Made by a program: the position numbers and the translations under genes
The notes under the pieces: model-generated
The model's input: the letters and a program-made list of their open reading frames with translations, nothing else
Databases searched by the model: none
Told to the model about the DNA's origin: nothing
Shown: positions 6,552-14,819 of the stretch, piece by piece
How positions within the stretch are numbered: position 1 is the stretch's first letter
Layout of the letters: each line of letters begins with the position of its first letter
Assembly (NCBI GenBank): GCA_029167045.1
Contig: JARFPK010000017.1
Location: forward strand, 1 to 45,229
Direction of reading: 5' to 3'
Source of the DNA: Candidatus Methanocrinis natronophilus
GTDB lineage: Archaea > Halobacteriota > Methanosarcinia > Methanotrichales > Methanotrichaceae
DNA length: 45,229 nt

Positions 6552-8290
6552 CCCTCCAGCTCCAGGATCTCGCTAGCGGAAGATCCGGCATACGACCTCT
6601 GGGGCTCATAGGAGGTCCCGGCCTTCTCCAGCTCCAGGATCTCGCTCAGGGAGGCTCCCGCCGGGACCATAGGCGATACCTTCTCGTCCGGGGATATGAT
6701 GACGTCGACGACGGTCATCACCTCAGATTCGATCGCCTCCACCAGGACAGCTTCCAGCTGCGAGGGCTTCTCTGCCCGTAGGCCCAGGGCCCCGTACGCC
6801 TCCGCCACTTTGACGAAGTCGGGAATCCGGTGGAGGGTGGTGCTCGAGAACCTCTTCTCGTAGAATAGGTCCTGCCACTGCCGGACCATCCCCAGGACGC
6901 CGTTGTTGAGGACGATCACCTTGACGGCTACCTCGTTGACGACGGCCGTCGCCAGCTCCTGGATGTTCATCTGGAAGCTTCCGTCCCCGGCTATATCGAA
7001 GACCTCCTTATCGGGGCATCCCATCTTCGCCCCGATGGCGGCGGGAAATCCGTACCCCATCGTCCCCAGCCCCCCCGAGGATATGAACCTTCTCGGGTCC
7101 CTGTGGGTGAAGAACTGAGCCGCCCACATCTGGTTCTGCCCCACCTCCGTGACGATGACCGCCTCGGGACAGAGTTCGTAGAGCTTCTCCAGGACGCACT
7201 GGGGCTTGATCGACTCGCCCTCGGTCGCATAGCAGAGGGGGTACTCCCCCTTCCAGCCGGCGACCTTCTCGTTCCAGGGGCTCCAGGCCTTCTCGCCTAC
7301 GGCCTTAGCCAGCTCGGAGAGGGCGGACTTGGCGTCCCCGACGACAGGGATGTCGACCCGGACGTTCTTTCCTATCTCTGCCGGGTCGACGTCGACGTGG
7401 ATGATCCTCGCCTGGGGCGCGAAGCTCGCCACCTTCCCGGTGACTCGGTCGTCGAACCTCGCCCCCACCGCCAGGATCAGGTCCGCCTCCTGGATGGCGT
7501 AGTTGGCGTACTTAGTCCCGTGCATCCCGAGCATCCCCAAAGATAGGGGGTTGTCCTCGGGGAAGCAGCCGACCCCCATCAGGGTCGTCGTCACCGGAGC
7601 CTTGATCCTCTCGGCGAGCTTCAGAAGCTCTCGGTGGCCGTCGGAGTACTTAACGCCACCGCCGACATATAAGACCGGCCGTTCCGCCTCCATCAGGGCT
7701 GCGGCCGCCTTCTTTATCTGGAGGCTGTGGACCTTCAGATTCGGATTGTAGCCCGGCAGTCTGATATCAGGATAATGGAAGTCGAGCTCCTCGACGGTGA
7801 CGTCCCTGGGAAGATCGATGAGGACTGGGCCCGGCCTCCCAGTCCTCGCTATGTAGAACGCCTCTCTGAAGATCCGGGGGATATCTCTCGCGTCCTTGAC
7901 GAGGTAGCTGTGCTTGGTCACCGGCATCGTGATCCCGGTGATGTCCGCCTCCTGGAAGGCGTCCTTTCCGATGAGGGTTGTGGGGACCTGGCCGGTCATC
8001 GCCACCAGGGGTACCGAGTCCATGTAGGCGGTGGCGATCCCCGTCACCAGGTTCGTCGCCCCAGGCCCCGAGGTCGCCAGGCATACGCCGACCCGCCCCG
8101 TCGCCCTCGCGTAGCCGTCTGCGGCGTGAGCCGCCGCCTGTTCGTGCCTCACAAGGATGTGCCTGATATCCGAATCGTAAATGGCGTCGTAGAGGGGCAA
8201 AAGCACCCCTCCCGGAAGCCCGAAGATTATCTCGACCCCTTCGAGCTTCAGGCACTCCAGTATGGCTTGGGCCCCGGTCATCTTACCCAT
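6548..8290 (-). CDS. ilvB: acetolactate synthase large (catalytic) subunit
   Basis: A 580-residue ThDP enzyme condensing pyruvate with pyruvate or 2-oxobutyrate. The catalytic glutamate lies in VRHEQAAAHAADGYARATG near residue 49. The ThDP/Mg motif is GDGSFQMNIQELATAVVNEVAVKVIVLNN. FAD-binding and central domains are of normal length. The start ATG follows the cimA stop TAG with no gap, and GGAGG inside the end of cimA serves as ribosome site. The C-terminus carries a duplicated tail, ASLSEILELEKAG followed by SASEILELEG, beyond the usual end of the family. Operon order cimA-ilvB-ilvN supports a role in isoleucine and valine synthesis. Confidence 0.97.
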   Translation of the reverse strand: MGKMTGAQAILECLKLEGVEIIFGLPGGVLLPLYDAIYDSDIRHILVRHEQAAAHAADGYARATGRVGVCLATSGPGATNLVTGIATAYMDSVPLVAMTGQVPTTLIGKDAFQEADITGITMPVTKHSYLVKDARDIPRIFREAFYIARTGRPGPVLIDLPRDVTVEELDFHYPDIRLPGYNPNLKVHSLQIKKAAAALMEAERPVLYVGGGVKYSDGHRELLKLAERIKAPVTTTLMGVGCFPEDNPLSLGMLGMHGTKYANYAIQEADLILAVGARFDDRVTGKVASFAPQARIIHVDVDPAEIGKNVRVDIPVVGDAKSALSELAKAVGEKAWSPWNEKVAGWKGEYPLCYATEGESIKPQCVLEKLYELCPEAVIVTEVGQNQMWAAQFFTHRDPRRFISSGGLGTMGYGFPAAIGAKMGCPDKEVFDIAGDGSFQMNIQELATAVVNEVAVKVIVLNNGVLGMVRQWQDLFYEKRFSSTTLHRIPDFVKVAEAYGALGLRAEKPSQLEAVLVEAIESEVMTVVDVIISPDEKVSPMVPAGASLSEILELEKAGTSYEPQRSYAGSSASEILELEG

Positions 8291-9793
8291 CTATCCGTCC
8301 TCCTCAAGTTGCATCAGCCTGTTGATCCCTTCCAAAACCGCCTCCACAGAGGCCATGATTATGTCAGCTCCCGCTCCCCGGGCCGTTATGGACCTGTCGC
8401 CCATCGCCATCGTCACCCAGACCTCCACGAGGGCGCTCGTTCCGCCGGTGATGGCATCGACGTGGTACTCCTCGAGCCTCACGTCCCTCACCCCGGAGAT
8501 AGCCCGGCGTATGGCGTTTATCGCGGCGTCGACGGGTCCTACCCCCGTACCCGCCTCCAGCATCTCCGTCCCGTTGACGGCGATCTTGACGCTGGCGGTC
8601 GGTGTCGCCCGGTTTCCGCACACCACGGTGAACTCCTCGAGCTTCACCTTCGGCTCCTTCTGGATCGAGAGGACGATCTCGGCGATCGTCTGGAGGTCGG
8701 CGTCGGTGACCCGTTTTCCCTTGTCCCCCAGCTCTTTGACCCGGGATAGGATCTCCGCCAGCTCTCTCTTCTCGCATTCGATCCCCAGCTCCCGCAGAGC
8801 CAGCTCCACGGAGCTCCTCCCGGCGTGCTTGCCCAGGACGATCCTCCTCTTCCTCCCGACGGTCTCGGGATGGATCGGCTCGTAGGTTGCTGTGTCGGCG
8901 ATGAGGCCGTGGACGTGGATCCCAGCCTCGTGGGTGAAGGCGTTCTCCCCCACTATCGCCTTGTTGGGGGCGACGGGGATCCCTGTCAGCCTCGATACGA
9001 GCCGTGAGATGGCGTAAAGGTCGCCGGACCGGATCTCGGTCTTGATCCCGTAGAGGGACTGGAGGGTCATCACCACCTCTTCGAGGCTCGTGTTCCCCCC
9101 CCGTTCGCCGATCCCGTTGACGGTGACGTGGGCCATGGCTGCCCCGCCCCGCAGAGCCGAGACGGTATTGGCCGTCGCCATCCCGAAGTCGTCGTGGCAG
9201 TGGACGCTCACCGGAGCGGGAAGGTCGGAGAGGCGGGAAAATACCTCGAAGGCCTTCTCGGGGACGAGGACCCCCACGGTGTCGCAGTAGCAGAGCCTCT
9301 CGGCCCCGGCGTCGATCCCAGCCAGGTAGATGGACCTAAGGAACGGCTCGTCGGCCCGGCTGGCGTCCTCGCCGGAGAGCTCCACGACTAGGCCGTGGGC
9401 TCTGGCGTACTCGGTCACCTCCACCGCCGACCTCATCACCGAATCCCTGTCGGACCGTAGCTTGCTTCTTATGTGAAGGTCTGAGACCGGGACCACCAGG
9501 TGGACGGAGTCGAGGTCACATTCGAGGGCCAGGTCCACGTCCTCGGTCCTGGCCCTGACGTAGCTACAGATCTCGGCCCGGAGCCCCTCTGCGGCTACCG
9601 CCTTCATCGCCCCCCTCTCGCCCTCGGAGGTGACGACCGATCCTGCCTCGATGACGTCAACCCCAAGAGCGTCGAGATGCCGGGCGATATCCAGCTTCTC
9701 TTCCAGGTTCAAAGAGACGCCAGGTGTCTGTTCACCGTCGCGAAGCGTCGTGTCCAGGATATGGACTTTACCGAATAAAGCGATCCCACGCAT
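8291..9793 (-). CDS. cimA: (R)-citramalate synthase
   Basis: A 500-residue DRE-TIM acyltransferase making citramalate from pyruvate and acetyl-CoA, the threonine-independent entry to isoleucine. Motifs: ILDTTLRDGEQTPGVSL at the N-terminus, HCHDDFGMATANT (metal-binding histidines), NGIGERGGNTSLEE, GKHAGR, and a C-terminal LeuA dimer-type regulatory domain (about residues 370-497). ICSYVRARTEDVDLALECDLDSVHLVVPVSDLH resembles archaeal CimA (MJ1392 type) rather than LeuA, and the gene heads an operon with ilvB and ilvN, whereas a second homologue at 42.3 kb fits LeuA. The ATG at 9793 is preceded by GGTGAT about 9 nt upstream. It could still be a homocitrate- or isopropylmalate-type synthase, but context argues for CimA. 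Confidence 0.9.
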   Translation of the reverse strand: MRGIALFGKVHILDTTLRDGEQTPGVSLNLEEKLDIARHLDALGVDVIEAGSVVTSEGERGAMKAVAAEGLRAEICSYVRARTEDVDLALECDLDSVHLVVPVSDLHIRSKLRSDRDSVMRSAVEVTEYARAHGLVVELSGEDASRADEPFLRSIYLAGIDAGAERLCYCDTVGVLVPEKAFEVFSRLSDLPAPVSVHCHDDFGMATANTVSALRGGAAMAHVTVNGIGERGGNTSLEEVVMTLQSLYGIKTEIRSGDLYAISRLVSRLTGIPVAPNKAIVGENAFTHEAGIHVHGLIADTATYEPIHPETVGRKRRIVLGKHAGRSSVELALRELGIECEKRELAEILSRVKELGDKGKRVTDADLQTIAEIVLSIQKEPKVKLEEFTVVCGNRATPTASVKIAVNGTEMLEAGTGVGPVDAAINAIRRAISGVRDVRLEEYHVDAITGGTSALVEVWVTMAMGDRSITARGAGADIIMASVEAVLEGINRLMQLEEDG

Positions 9794-9850
9794 TCATCTT
9801 CTATCACCAAATTGAGGCCATCCCGATGATGGCCGATCTTCAACCTAGGG

Positions 9851-9870
9851 GTTTTTAATCATTGATAAAG
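9851..9870 (-). promoter_or_regulatory. promoter of cimA-ilvBN operon
   Basis: On the minus strand CTTTATCAATGATTAAAAAC contains two TATA-like words 55-75 nt before the cimA start. It shares a short divergent intergenic region with the AAA ATPase promoter. Confidence 0.5.
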
Positions 9871-9936
9871 TTGACGACGGAACCGGCGGGCGCTGTCGCG
9901 ATACTGGGCCTAAGATCCTTGCGGATAGAGGAAAGA

Positions 9937-9943
9937 TTTATCA
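9937..9943 (+). promoter_or_regulatory. TATA-like box for AAA ATPase operon
   Basis: TTTATCA predicts transcription start near 9964. That is downstream of the ATG at 9948 and so argues for a start at 10005 or later. Confidence 0.45.
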
Positions 9944-10001
9944 CTCTATGGGCGTCATTAATGGCCTTCAGTCCAAAGGCTGCTCAATTTACGGAGCTTT
10001 T

Positions 10002-10073
10002 AAGATGGGGTCAGGTGCAAAAATGGGGTCAGAAGGAAAGACTGGATCAGATGGAAAGGCAGGATCAGACGGA
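10002..10073 (+). repeat. four tandem 18-bp units encoding a hexapeptide repeat
   Basis: Four adjoining units starting at 10002, 10020, 10038 and 10056, each of the type AARRYDGGRTCAGRYGSA, encode KMGSGA, KMGSEG, KTGSDG and KAGSDG at the N-terminus of the AAA ATPase. Confidence 0.85.
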
Positions 10074-11360
10074 GAGCTTCGCGATGCTGGAGCCGCGGGC
10101 GAGGTGGAGACGGCAGAGCTGCTCCTCACGGCGGAGATATACAACCGGTCCGAGAACCTGACCGAGGACGACCTCCCTCCCAGGATAAGAAAACATTACT
10201 TCGATCCCGTAGCGAGGAAGGTCAAGCGTCCGATCTACGTCACCGAGGGGGACGTCCAGGAGATCTACGCCATCGGCTCCATCCGGGAAGCAGCTAGGTC
10301 CCTCCCCTTCGTCGATCGCGAGGGGCTACGTGACCAGCTCCGGCTCACCGTCTTCGACGTGGGGGCGAGGTGGTTTGCGAAGCGGGACACCCTGGAGAGG
10401 ATCAGGTCCAACCCGACCCTCGCCTACTTCTTCGAGGGGTACGACTCCCTGGATGTAAGCTACGTCGAGGCGAAGAAGAGAAATCAGCCCCTCCTCACCG
10501 ACCGGGAATGGATCCAGTCGAAGGTCCGGGAGCTAGCCGCCAAGGTCGAAGAGGCCGACGATATCCTGAAGCTCGTCAGAATAAAGGCCCCCGAAGACGT
10601 CCGCGACAGGATGGAAGAGCTGGTCCTGACGAGGGAACAGGTGACGGAGATAGAGAAGGCGGCAAAAGCCCTGGAACACCGGGATTACCTCCGGGAGGTA
10701 GGCCTCTACGACATAGGAAAGCTCCTCTTCGTCGGCCCTCCGGGGACGGGGAAGACCTCCACCGCCATGGCTCTATCCAGGAGGTTCGGCCTCCCCCTCG
10801 TCGAGGTCCGCCTCTCGATGGTGACGAGCCAGTACCTGGGGGAGACCTCCAAGAACGTCGACAAGGTCTTCGACCTGGCGAAGGCCCTCAGCCCCTGCAT
10901 CCTCTTCATAGACGAGTTCGACTTCGTCGCCAAGACCAGAACCTCCGAAGAGCACGGTGCGATCAAGAGGGCGGTCAACACCCTTCTGAAGGCGATCGAC
11001 GACGTCAGCCTGGTGGAGGACGGGGTCCTCTTGATAGCTGCGACAAACCACCCCCAGCTTCTTGACTATGCCGCGTGGAGGCGGTTTGACAAGGTCGTCA
11101 ACTTCCCCCTCCCCGACCTGGATATGAGGAGGATGATCCTCGAGAGAGTCCTCTCCAGGATGGATGCGAAGGTGGATGCGGGACTCCTCGCCGAGAGGAC
11201 GGAGGGCTACTCCGGCTCCGATATCAGGATGGTGGTGAGGGAGGCGGTCTTGAACGCCCTCCTGGAGGAGAGGAAGTCCATCGACCAGGAGGATATGCTC
11301 CAGGCGGTCCAGGACTTCGACCGGAGGATCGCCGACCATCGGGGGAGCGCCACCTCATGA
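10005..11360 (+). CDS. AAA+ ATPase, archaeal, single AAA domain
   Basis: 451 residues from the ATG at 10005 (GGAG 8 nt upstream; an upstream ATG at 9948 lies before the predicted transcription start). Order: a low-complexity KxGSxG repeat (residues 1-23), an unfamiliar N-terminal domain with a coiled-coil-like stretch (KVRELAAKVEEADDILKLV), then one AAA module with Walker A GPPGTGKTS near residue 243, Walker B CILFIDEFDF near 300, sensor 1 AATNHPQ and the second region of homology ending WRRFDKVVNF, plus a C-terminal lid with GYSGSDI. It resembles Cdc48/FtsH-type modules used for protein remodelling, but the substrate is unknown. It overlaps the next gene by 4 nt (ATGA), so the two are co-translated. 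Confidence 0.88.
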   Translation: MGSGAKMGSEGKTGSDGKAGSDGELRDAGAAGEVETAELLLTAEIYNRSENLTEDDLPPRIRKHYFDPVARKVKRPIYVTEGDVQEIYAIGSIREAARSLPFVDREGLRDQLRLTVFDVGARWFAKRDTLERIRSNPTLAYFFEGYDSLDVSYVEAKKRNQPLLTDREWIQSKVRELAAKVEEADDILKLVRIKAPEDVRDRMEELVLTREQVTEIEKAAKALEHRDYLREVGLYDIGKLLFVGPPGTGKTSTAMALSRRFGLPLVEVRLSMVTSQYLGETSKNVDKVFDLAKALSPCILFIDEFDFVAKTRTSEEHGAIKRAVNTLLKAIDDVSLVEDGVLLIAATNHPQLLDYAAWRRFDKVVNFPLPDLDMRRMILERVLSRMDAKVDAGLLAERTEGYSGSDIRMVVREAVLNALLEERKSIDQEDMLQAVQDFDRRIADHRGSATS

Positions 11361-12097
11361 GAGTGACCCTCCTGGGGACCGGCGACGCCATAGGCACCCC
11401 GAAGATCGGATGCAGATGCCCCGCCTGCACCGACGCCCTGGCCGGCGGGAAGAGCAGGAGGCTGAGGTTCTCGGTATTGGTGGAGAACGGCGACGGGAAG
11501 GTCCTCATCGACACCAGCCCCGACCTGCGGTGGCAGCTGATAAGAACCGGGATAAGCCGGGTCGACGGCGTGATCTGGACCCACGCCCATTACGACCATT
11601 ACGCCGGCTTCGGCGACTTTCACAGGGTCCAGAACCGGGTCCCCGTCTACGCCCTCAGAGAGACGATGGACTACATTTTAAACTACCTCTACTTCATGAG
11701 GCCGAAGAGGAACGTCGCGGAGATAGGCCAGCCCTTCGACCTGGCGGGGATGGAGTTCACCCTCTTCGAGGTGAGCCATCCTCCGATCTGCGAGGCTGCT
11801 GGGATCCTGGTGAGGTCTGGAGGAAAGAGGCTGGTGGTGACGGGGGACACCAACCCGTCGATCCCCGAGGAGAGCCTCGACCTGATGAGGGGGCCTGACC
11901 TCCTGGTCGCCGACGCCATAACCCCCCCGGGATACAGCCTTAAAAAGCACATGGACTCCCAGGAGGCCCTCGACCTCGCCCGCTGCTTGGGGGCAAGGAA
12001 GACGGTACTGACTCACATAAGCCATCTCTTCCCACCCCACGAGATCGCCGCCAAGAGCTGGCCCCTCGGCTTCGACATGATGACGATGGAGCTGTGA
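11357..12097 (+). CDS. metallo-beta-lactamase-fold hydrolase, PhnP-like
   Basis: 246 residues. N-terminal RVTLLGTGDAIGTPKIGCRCPACTDA is characteristic of the PhnP branch, whose cysteine loop (CxCxxC) may hold a zinc. The metal motif HAHYDH and later VVTGDTN and THISH complete the two-metal site. PhnP itself hydrolyses cyclic phosphate diesters; this archaeal homologue probably acts on a phosphodiester, but the substrate cannot be told. No other phosphonate genes are present. It is coupled to the AAA ATPase by a 4-nt overlap, and its stop overlaps a possible GTG start of the following gene. Confidence 0.88.
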   Translation: MRVTLLGTGDAIGTPKIGCRCPACTDALAGGKSRRLRFSVLVENGDGKVLIDTSPDLRWQLIRTGISRVDGVIWTHAHYDHYAGFGDFHRVQNRVPVYALRETMDYILNYLYFMRPKRNVAEIGQPFDLAGMEFTLFEVSHPPICEAAGILVRSGGKRLVVTGDTNPSIPEESLDLMRGPDLLVADAITPPGYSLKKHMDSQEALDLARCLGARKTVLTHISHLFPPHEIAAKSWPLGFDMMTMEL

Positions 12098-12129
12098 ACG
12101 AAAGTTGTTTATCTTCGCGTCTCTGGAAG

Positions 12130-13752
12130 ATGTCCATGGGGAGTTGCTGCCTTTTCCGACGGTCTTTGGCGATCGTCGCCGTCGCAACCTTCTTCTTCCT
12201 TCCTGCCAGTGGGGATGAGCGTGGCTTCAACTGGACCCTGAGCTTCGGCGACCTCTTCGATCAGGATCTCGACGGCATATCCCGCAGCGATCTCATCCTC
12301 ATGAGGGTTCCTCCGGGGAAGGGTGACGGGCCGGGCGGTCCGGCAGCTGGGGGGCCAGCTCCGGCGGGAGGCGATCCTCGGCTCCTCGGCCGTTCTGGAG
12401 GATGCGACCCCTCAGATCCCTGCCTCGCCTTCGCGACCCCGGCGGGCTGGAGGGCCGAGGTGGCCGGGGAGTTCAACGAGGGGAACCTCACCCTGGCTGG
12501 GGCCTGCGCTTCGGCTTACATCGGCTGGTTTGAGGACTCTGGCATAGACCCCGAAGGCGTTCTGAGACAGGTCGTCCGGGGCTACAGGGCCGGATCTCTC
12601 CGGTTCTCTGTCCTGACGGCGGAGCCTGGGGACCCTGTCACCATCGACGGCCAGAGCTCCTCTACCCTGAACGTCTACTATAGATATGGCGGCCAGGAGT
12701 CGAAGAAGCGGCTAGCAGCCTGGGCCTCCCCGATATCCGGGAGGTTCTTCTACGCCTCCTTCTGGTCCTGCCCCGATGAGTGGGATGAGAACCTCGCCAG
12801 TTTCACCGCTTTCCTGGAGAGCTTCAAAGACGGAGGGTCTTACGATTTTGTCGTCCTCGAGCCCCGGCGACCAGCCCTGGACGGCTGGGGGACCCTCCTC
12901 TCCCTCACCCTCCAGTCGTATCACTTTTCAGGATGCTATGACCGGGAGAACCCCGTGGTGGAGGTTAAGGTGGCGATGAAGAGCCGTCGGGAGGGGGAGA
13001 GGGTCGACGAGGTCGCCTCCGAGGAGGTCCTCTCCCTCATCCGGGGTGCGCAGGTTCCTGCGGATGTGCAAGCCCTTCAGGAGTTCCTCGTCGATAGGGG
13101 CTATGGGGTCGCGATCCTGCGCAGGGGAGGAGATTTCTGGCCCGTGGTCCAGGGGCCGGAGGGTAGGTGGCAGGCGGTATCTATCGCAAGGTCCGGCCAG
13201 GGTGGGGGCCTGGGATCCCTGGTCGATCTCGACGAGGCCTATTGGTACCGGGGTCTGGTGGTGGACTATCCAGAGGATCGTATCGAGAACCGATCCTTCG
13301 AAGGGCTGAAGATCGAGAAGGACTGCGACCCGCCTTTCATGGTCGATCTCCTCCCGGCATCAGAGGTCAACCTCACCTGGATCCTGGGTTTGAGGGACCT
13401 TCTCGACCGGCACAGCTACGTCCCGGGGGGGTCGGACCCCGAACCCTTCCATAGGGCCCAGATCTGCTGGGCGCTCCTCGAAAGGGAGGGGTACGACGCC
13501 TTAATGGTTACGGGTTACGAGGGCCATCCCCTCGATACCGGGATGTGGGTGGCGGTCCGCCATCCCGGCGGCGGAGGCCACCTGGCCGTAGCCCCGTCGT
13601 CTTGCGGGGACGGGGGACTCGGCGAGATCGTATCAGGAGCCGAATACCTCCGGGGGATCGCCTACGAGACGAGCCTCCAGTTCTCCTGCCTCCATCCGGA
13701 TAAGGGGCTCTCCATCGATCCGGAGACGGTCAGGACGCCGGCTATGGGATAG
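12130..13752 (+). CDS. secreted protein of unknown function
   Basis: 540 residues from the ATG at 12130. Signal peptide MSMGSCCLFRRSLAIVAVATFFFLPASG, then a mature protein with aspartate-rich EF-like FDQDLDGISRSDL and a glycine/proline linker (PGGPAAGGPAPAGG). A globular part (about residues 110-260: CLAFATPAGWRAEVAG...) and two further segments with transglutaminase-like layout follow (HRAQICWALLEREGYDALMVTGYEGHPLDTGMWVAVRHPGG: cysteine, then W/H/D context). No family named with confidence. GTG at 12094, overlapping the previous stop, is an alternative coupled start; a TATA-like TTTATC at 12108-12113 favours a start at 12130 or 12136. Confidence 0.6.
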   Translation: MSMGSCCLFRRSLAIVAVATFFFLPASGDERGFNWTLSFGDLFDQDLDGISRSDLILMRVPPGKGDGPGGPAAGGPAPAGGDPRLLGRSGGCDPSDPCLAFATPAGWRAEVAGEFNEGNLTLAGACASAYIGWFEDSGIDPEGVLRQVVRGYRAGSLRFSVLTAEPGDPVTIDGQSSSTLNVYYRYGGQESKKRLAAWASPISGRFFYASFWSCPDEWDENLASFTAFLESFKDGGSYDFVVLEPRRPALDGWGTLLSLTLQSYHFSGCYDRENPVVEVKVAMKSRREGERVDEVASEEVLSLIRGAQVPADVQALQEFLVDRGYGVAILRRGGDFWPVVQGPEGRWQAVSIARSGQGGGLGSLVDLDEAYWYRGLVVDYPEDRIENRSFEGLKIEKDCDPPFMVDLLPASEVNLTWILGLRDLLDRHSYVPGGSDPEPFHRAQICWALLEREGYDALMVTGYEGHPLDTGMWVAVRHPGGGGHLAVAPSSCGDGGLGEIVSGAEYLRGIAYETSLQFSCLHPDKGLSIDPETVRTPAMG

Positions 13753-13809
13753 ACCGGCTCCTGGGATGGCGGTTAAAGATTTAATCTCAGATGATCCCCT
13801 GAGGAGGGT

Positions 13810-14232
13810 ATGAGCTCCAGCATTCGCCACCTCTCCCCTCAGGAGCGGGAGCGTCTCCTCTCCGCTCTGCGATCCGAGGGGGATAAGATGATGCTCCGTC
13901 TCCTCCTGGAGACGGGCCGCCCCATAGAAGACCTCCTGGCTACGAGAACCTCCGACCTCGATCGCGACCACAAGACTCTCCGTTTGAGGAGAGGAGGGGT
14001 AGGGGGAAGAGTGGACGGCAGGAGAGGAGAGGGGCTGGATGAGGAAGAGGTGATCCGCCTCTCACCGGAGCTTTCCGCCGCCGTCGAGGATTATATCGAG
14101 AAGAACCCGGGGAAGATCTACCTCTTCGAGGGTAGATGCGGCAGGCCCGTAGGTCCCAAGTGGGTGAGGTGCACCCTCCTGCCCGCCGCCATCAGGAGCG
14201 GCATAGATGACCCTGCCGCCGGGGAGGGTTGA
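13810..14232 (+). CDS. truncated tyrosine-recombinase-like protein
   Basis: 140 residues. HLSPQERERLLSALRSEGDKMMLRLLLETGRPIEDLLATRTSDLDRDHKTLRLRRG matches the start of the catalytic domain of XerC/D-type recombinases (LLLxTGLRISELLxLxxxDID), though the first catalytic arginine sits oddly in TGRPIEDL. RLSPELSAAVEDYIEKNPGKIYLFEGRCGRPVG matches the next segment. The H-x-x-R and tyrosine motifs of the C-terminus are missing and the frame ends after PAAIRSGIDDPAAG. The family is usually 280-330 residues, so both the core-binding domain and the catalytic end are absent. Strong GAGGAGGG precedes ATG 13810. It could be a domesticated DNA-binding fragment or debris. Confidence 0.6.
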   Translation: MSSSIRHLSPQERERLLSALRSEGDKMMLRLLLETGRPIEDLLATRTSDLDRDHKTLRLRRGGVGGRVDGRRGEGLDEEEVIRLSPELSAAVEDYIEKNPGKIYLFEGRCGRPVGPKWVRCTLLPAAIRSGIDDPAAGEG

Positions 14233-14260
14233 ATAGTCGGCTTCAGCCCCATCCCCTCTC

Positions 14261-14460
14261 CCTATCCCGCCATCCTCCTATCCCGCCATCCTCCTATCCC
14301 GCCATCCTCCTATCCCGCCATCCTCCTATCCCGCCATTCCTCCTATCCCGCCATCCTCCTATCCCGCCATCCTCCTATCCCGCCATCCTCCTATCCCGCC
14401 ATCCTTCCATGCCGCCATGCCCCCATCCCGCCATCCTTCCATGCCGCCATGCCCCCATCC
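14261..14460. repeat. 16-bp minisatellite
   Basis: Nine consecutive units of CCTATCCCGCCATCCT (one with an extra T near 14338), then about four degenerate units with CCATGCCGCCATGCCC, the last two forming a duplicated 32-bp block. Because 16 is not a multiple of 3, any reading frame cycles through all phases, so it is unlikely to be coding. It lies just after the truncated recombinase gene. Confidence 0.92.
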
Positions 14461-14571
14461 CGCTCTCCACACCGAGATCGTCGACTTGGATCGTCGACTC
14501 GGTTATCCTTCTCCCAACCCCCTATCCGGCATTTTTCGGCGGTTATCGCCGGCATTACTCCAAGGCTCAGG

Positions 14572-14700
14572 TCATCCGGAGGCGAGCTTCTTGCGGAATA
14601 TGAAGGCCAGAAGGCCGCCGACGAGGGCGTATATCCCGGCCCCGAGGATTATTCCGACGCCGGAGAGGGTCACCTTCCCTCGACCTCCAGGGAGGTGGGA
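14572..14700 (-). pseudogene. fragment of an APC-type amino acid permease
   Basis: The minus-strand frame reads VTLSGVGIILGAGIYALVG, the first transmembrane motif of cationic amino acid/APC permeases, followed by GLLAFIFRKKLASG and a stop at 14572-14574. Only this one segment remains and there is no start codon or further helices, so it looks like a gene relic. The rest of 14233-15048 contains the minisatellite and the ablA control region only. Confidence 0.35.
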
Positions 14701-14819
14701 TCTCTTCGATCTGTTCTGCGGCTCTCAGATCAGAACGGCTATTTCGCGAATGTCGTAGCTGCCAGAAGAAAGGATGGAAGTCGGGAGTCGGGGGACGGAT
14801 AGCCCTCTTTGAGGGACGA

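Noticed and set aside
7727-8749. Long plus-strand open frame (340 codons) opposite ilvB/cimA
   Set aside because: It is antisense to two well-conserved genes, has no recognisable domain and results from high GC content.
14261-14460. Possible CRISPR array
   Set aside because: Units are contiguous 16-mers with no spacers; this is a minisatellite.
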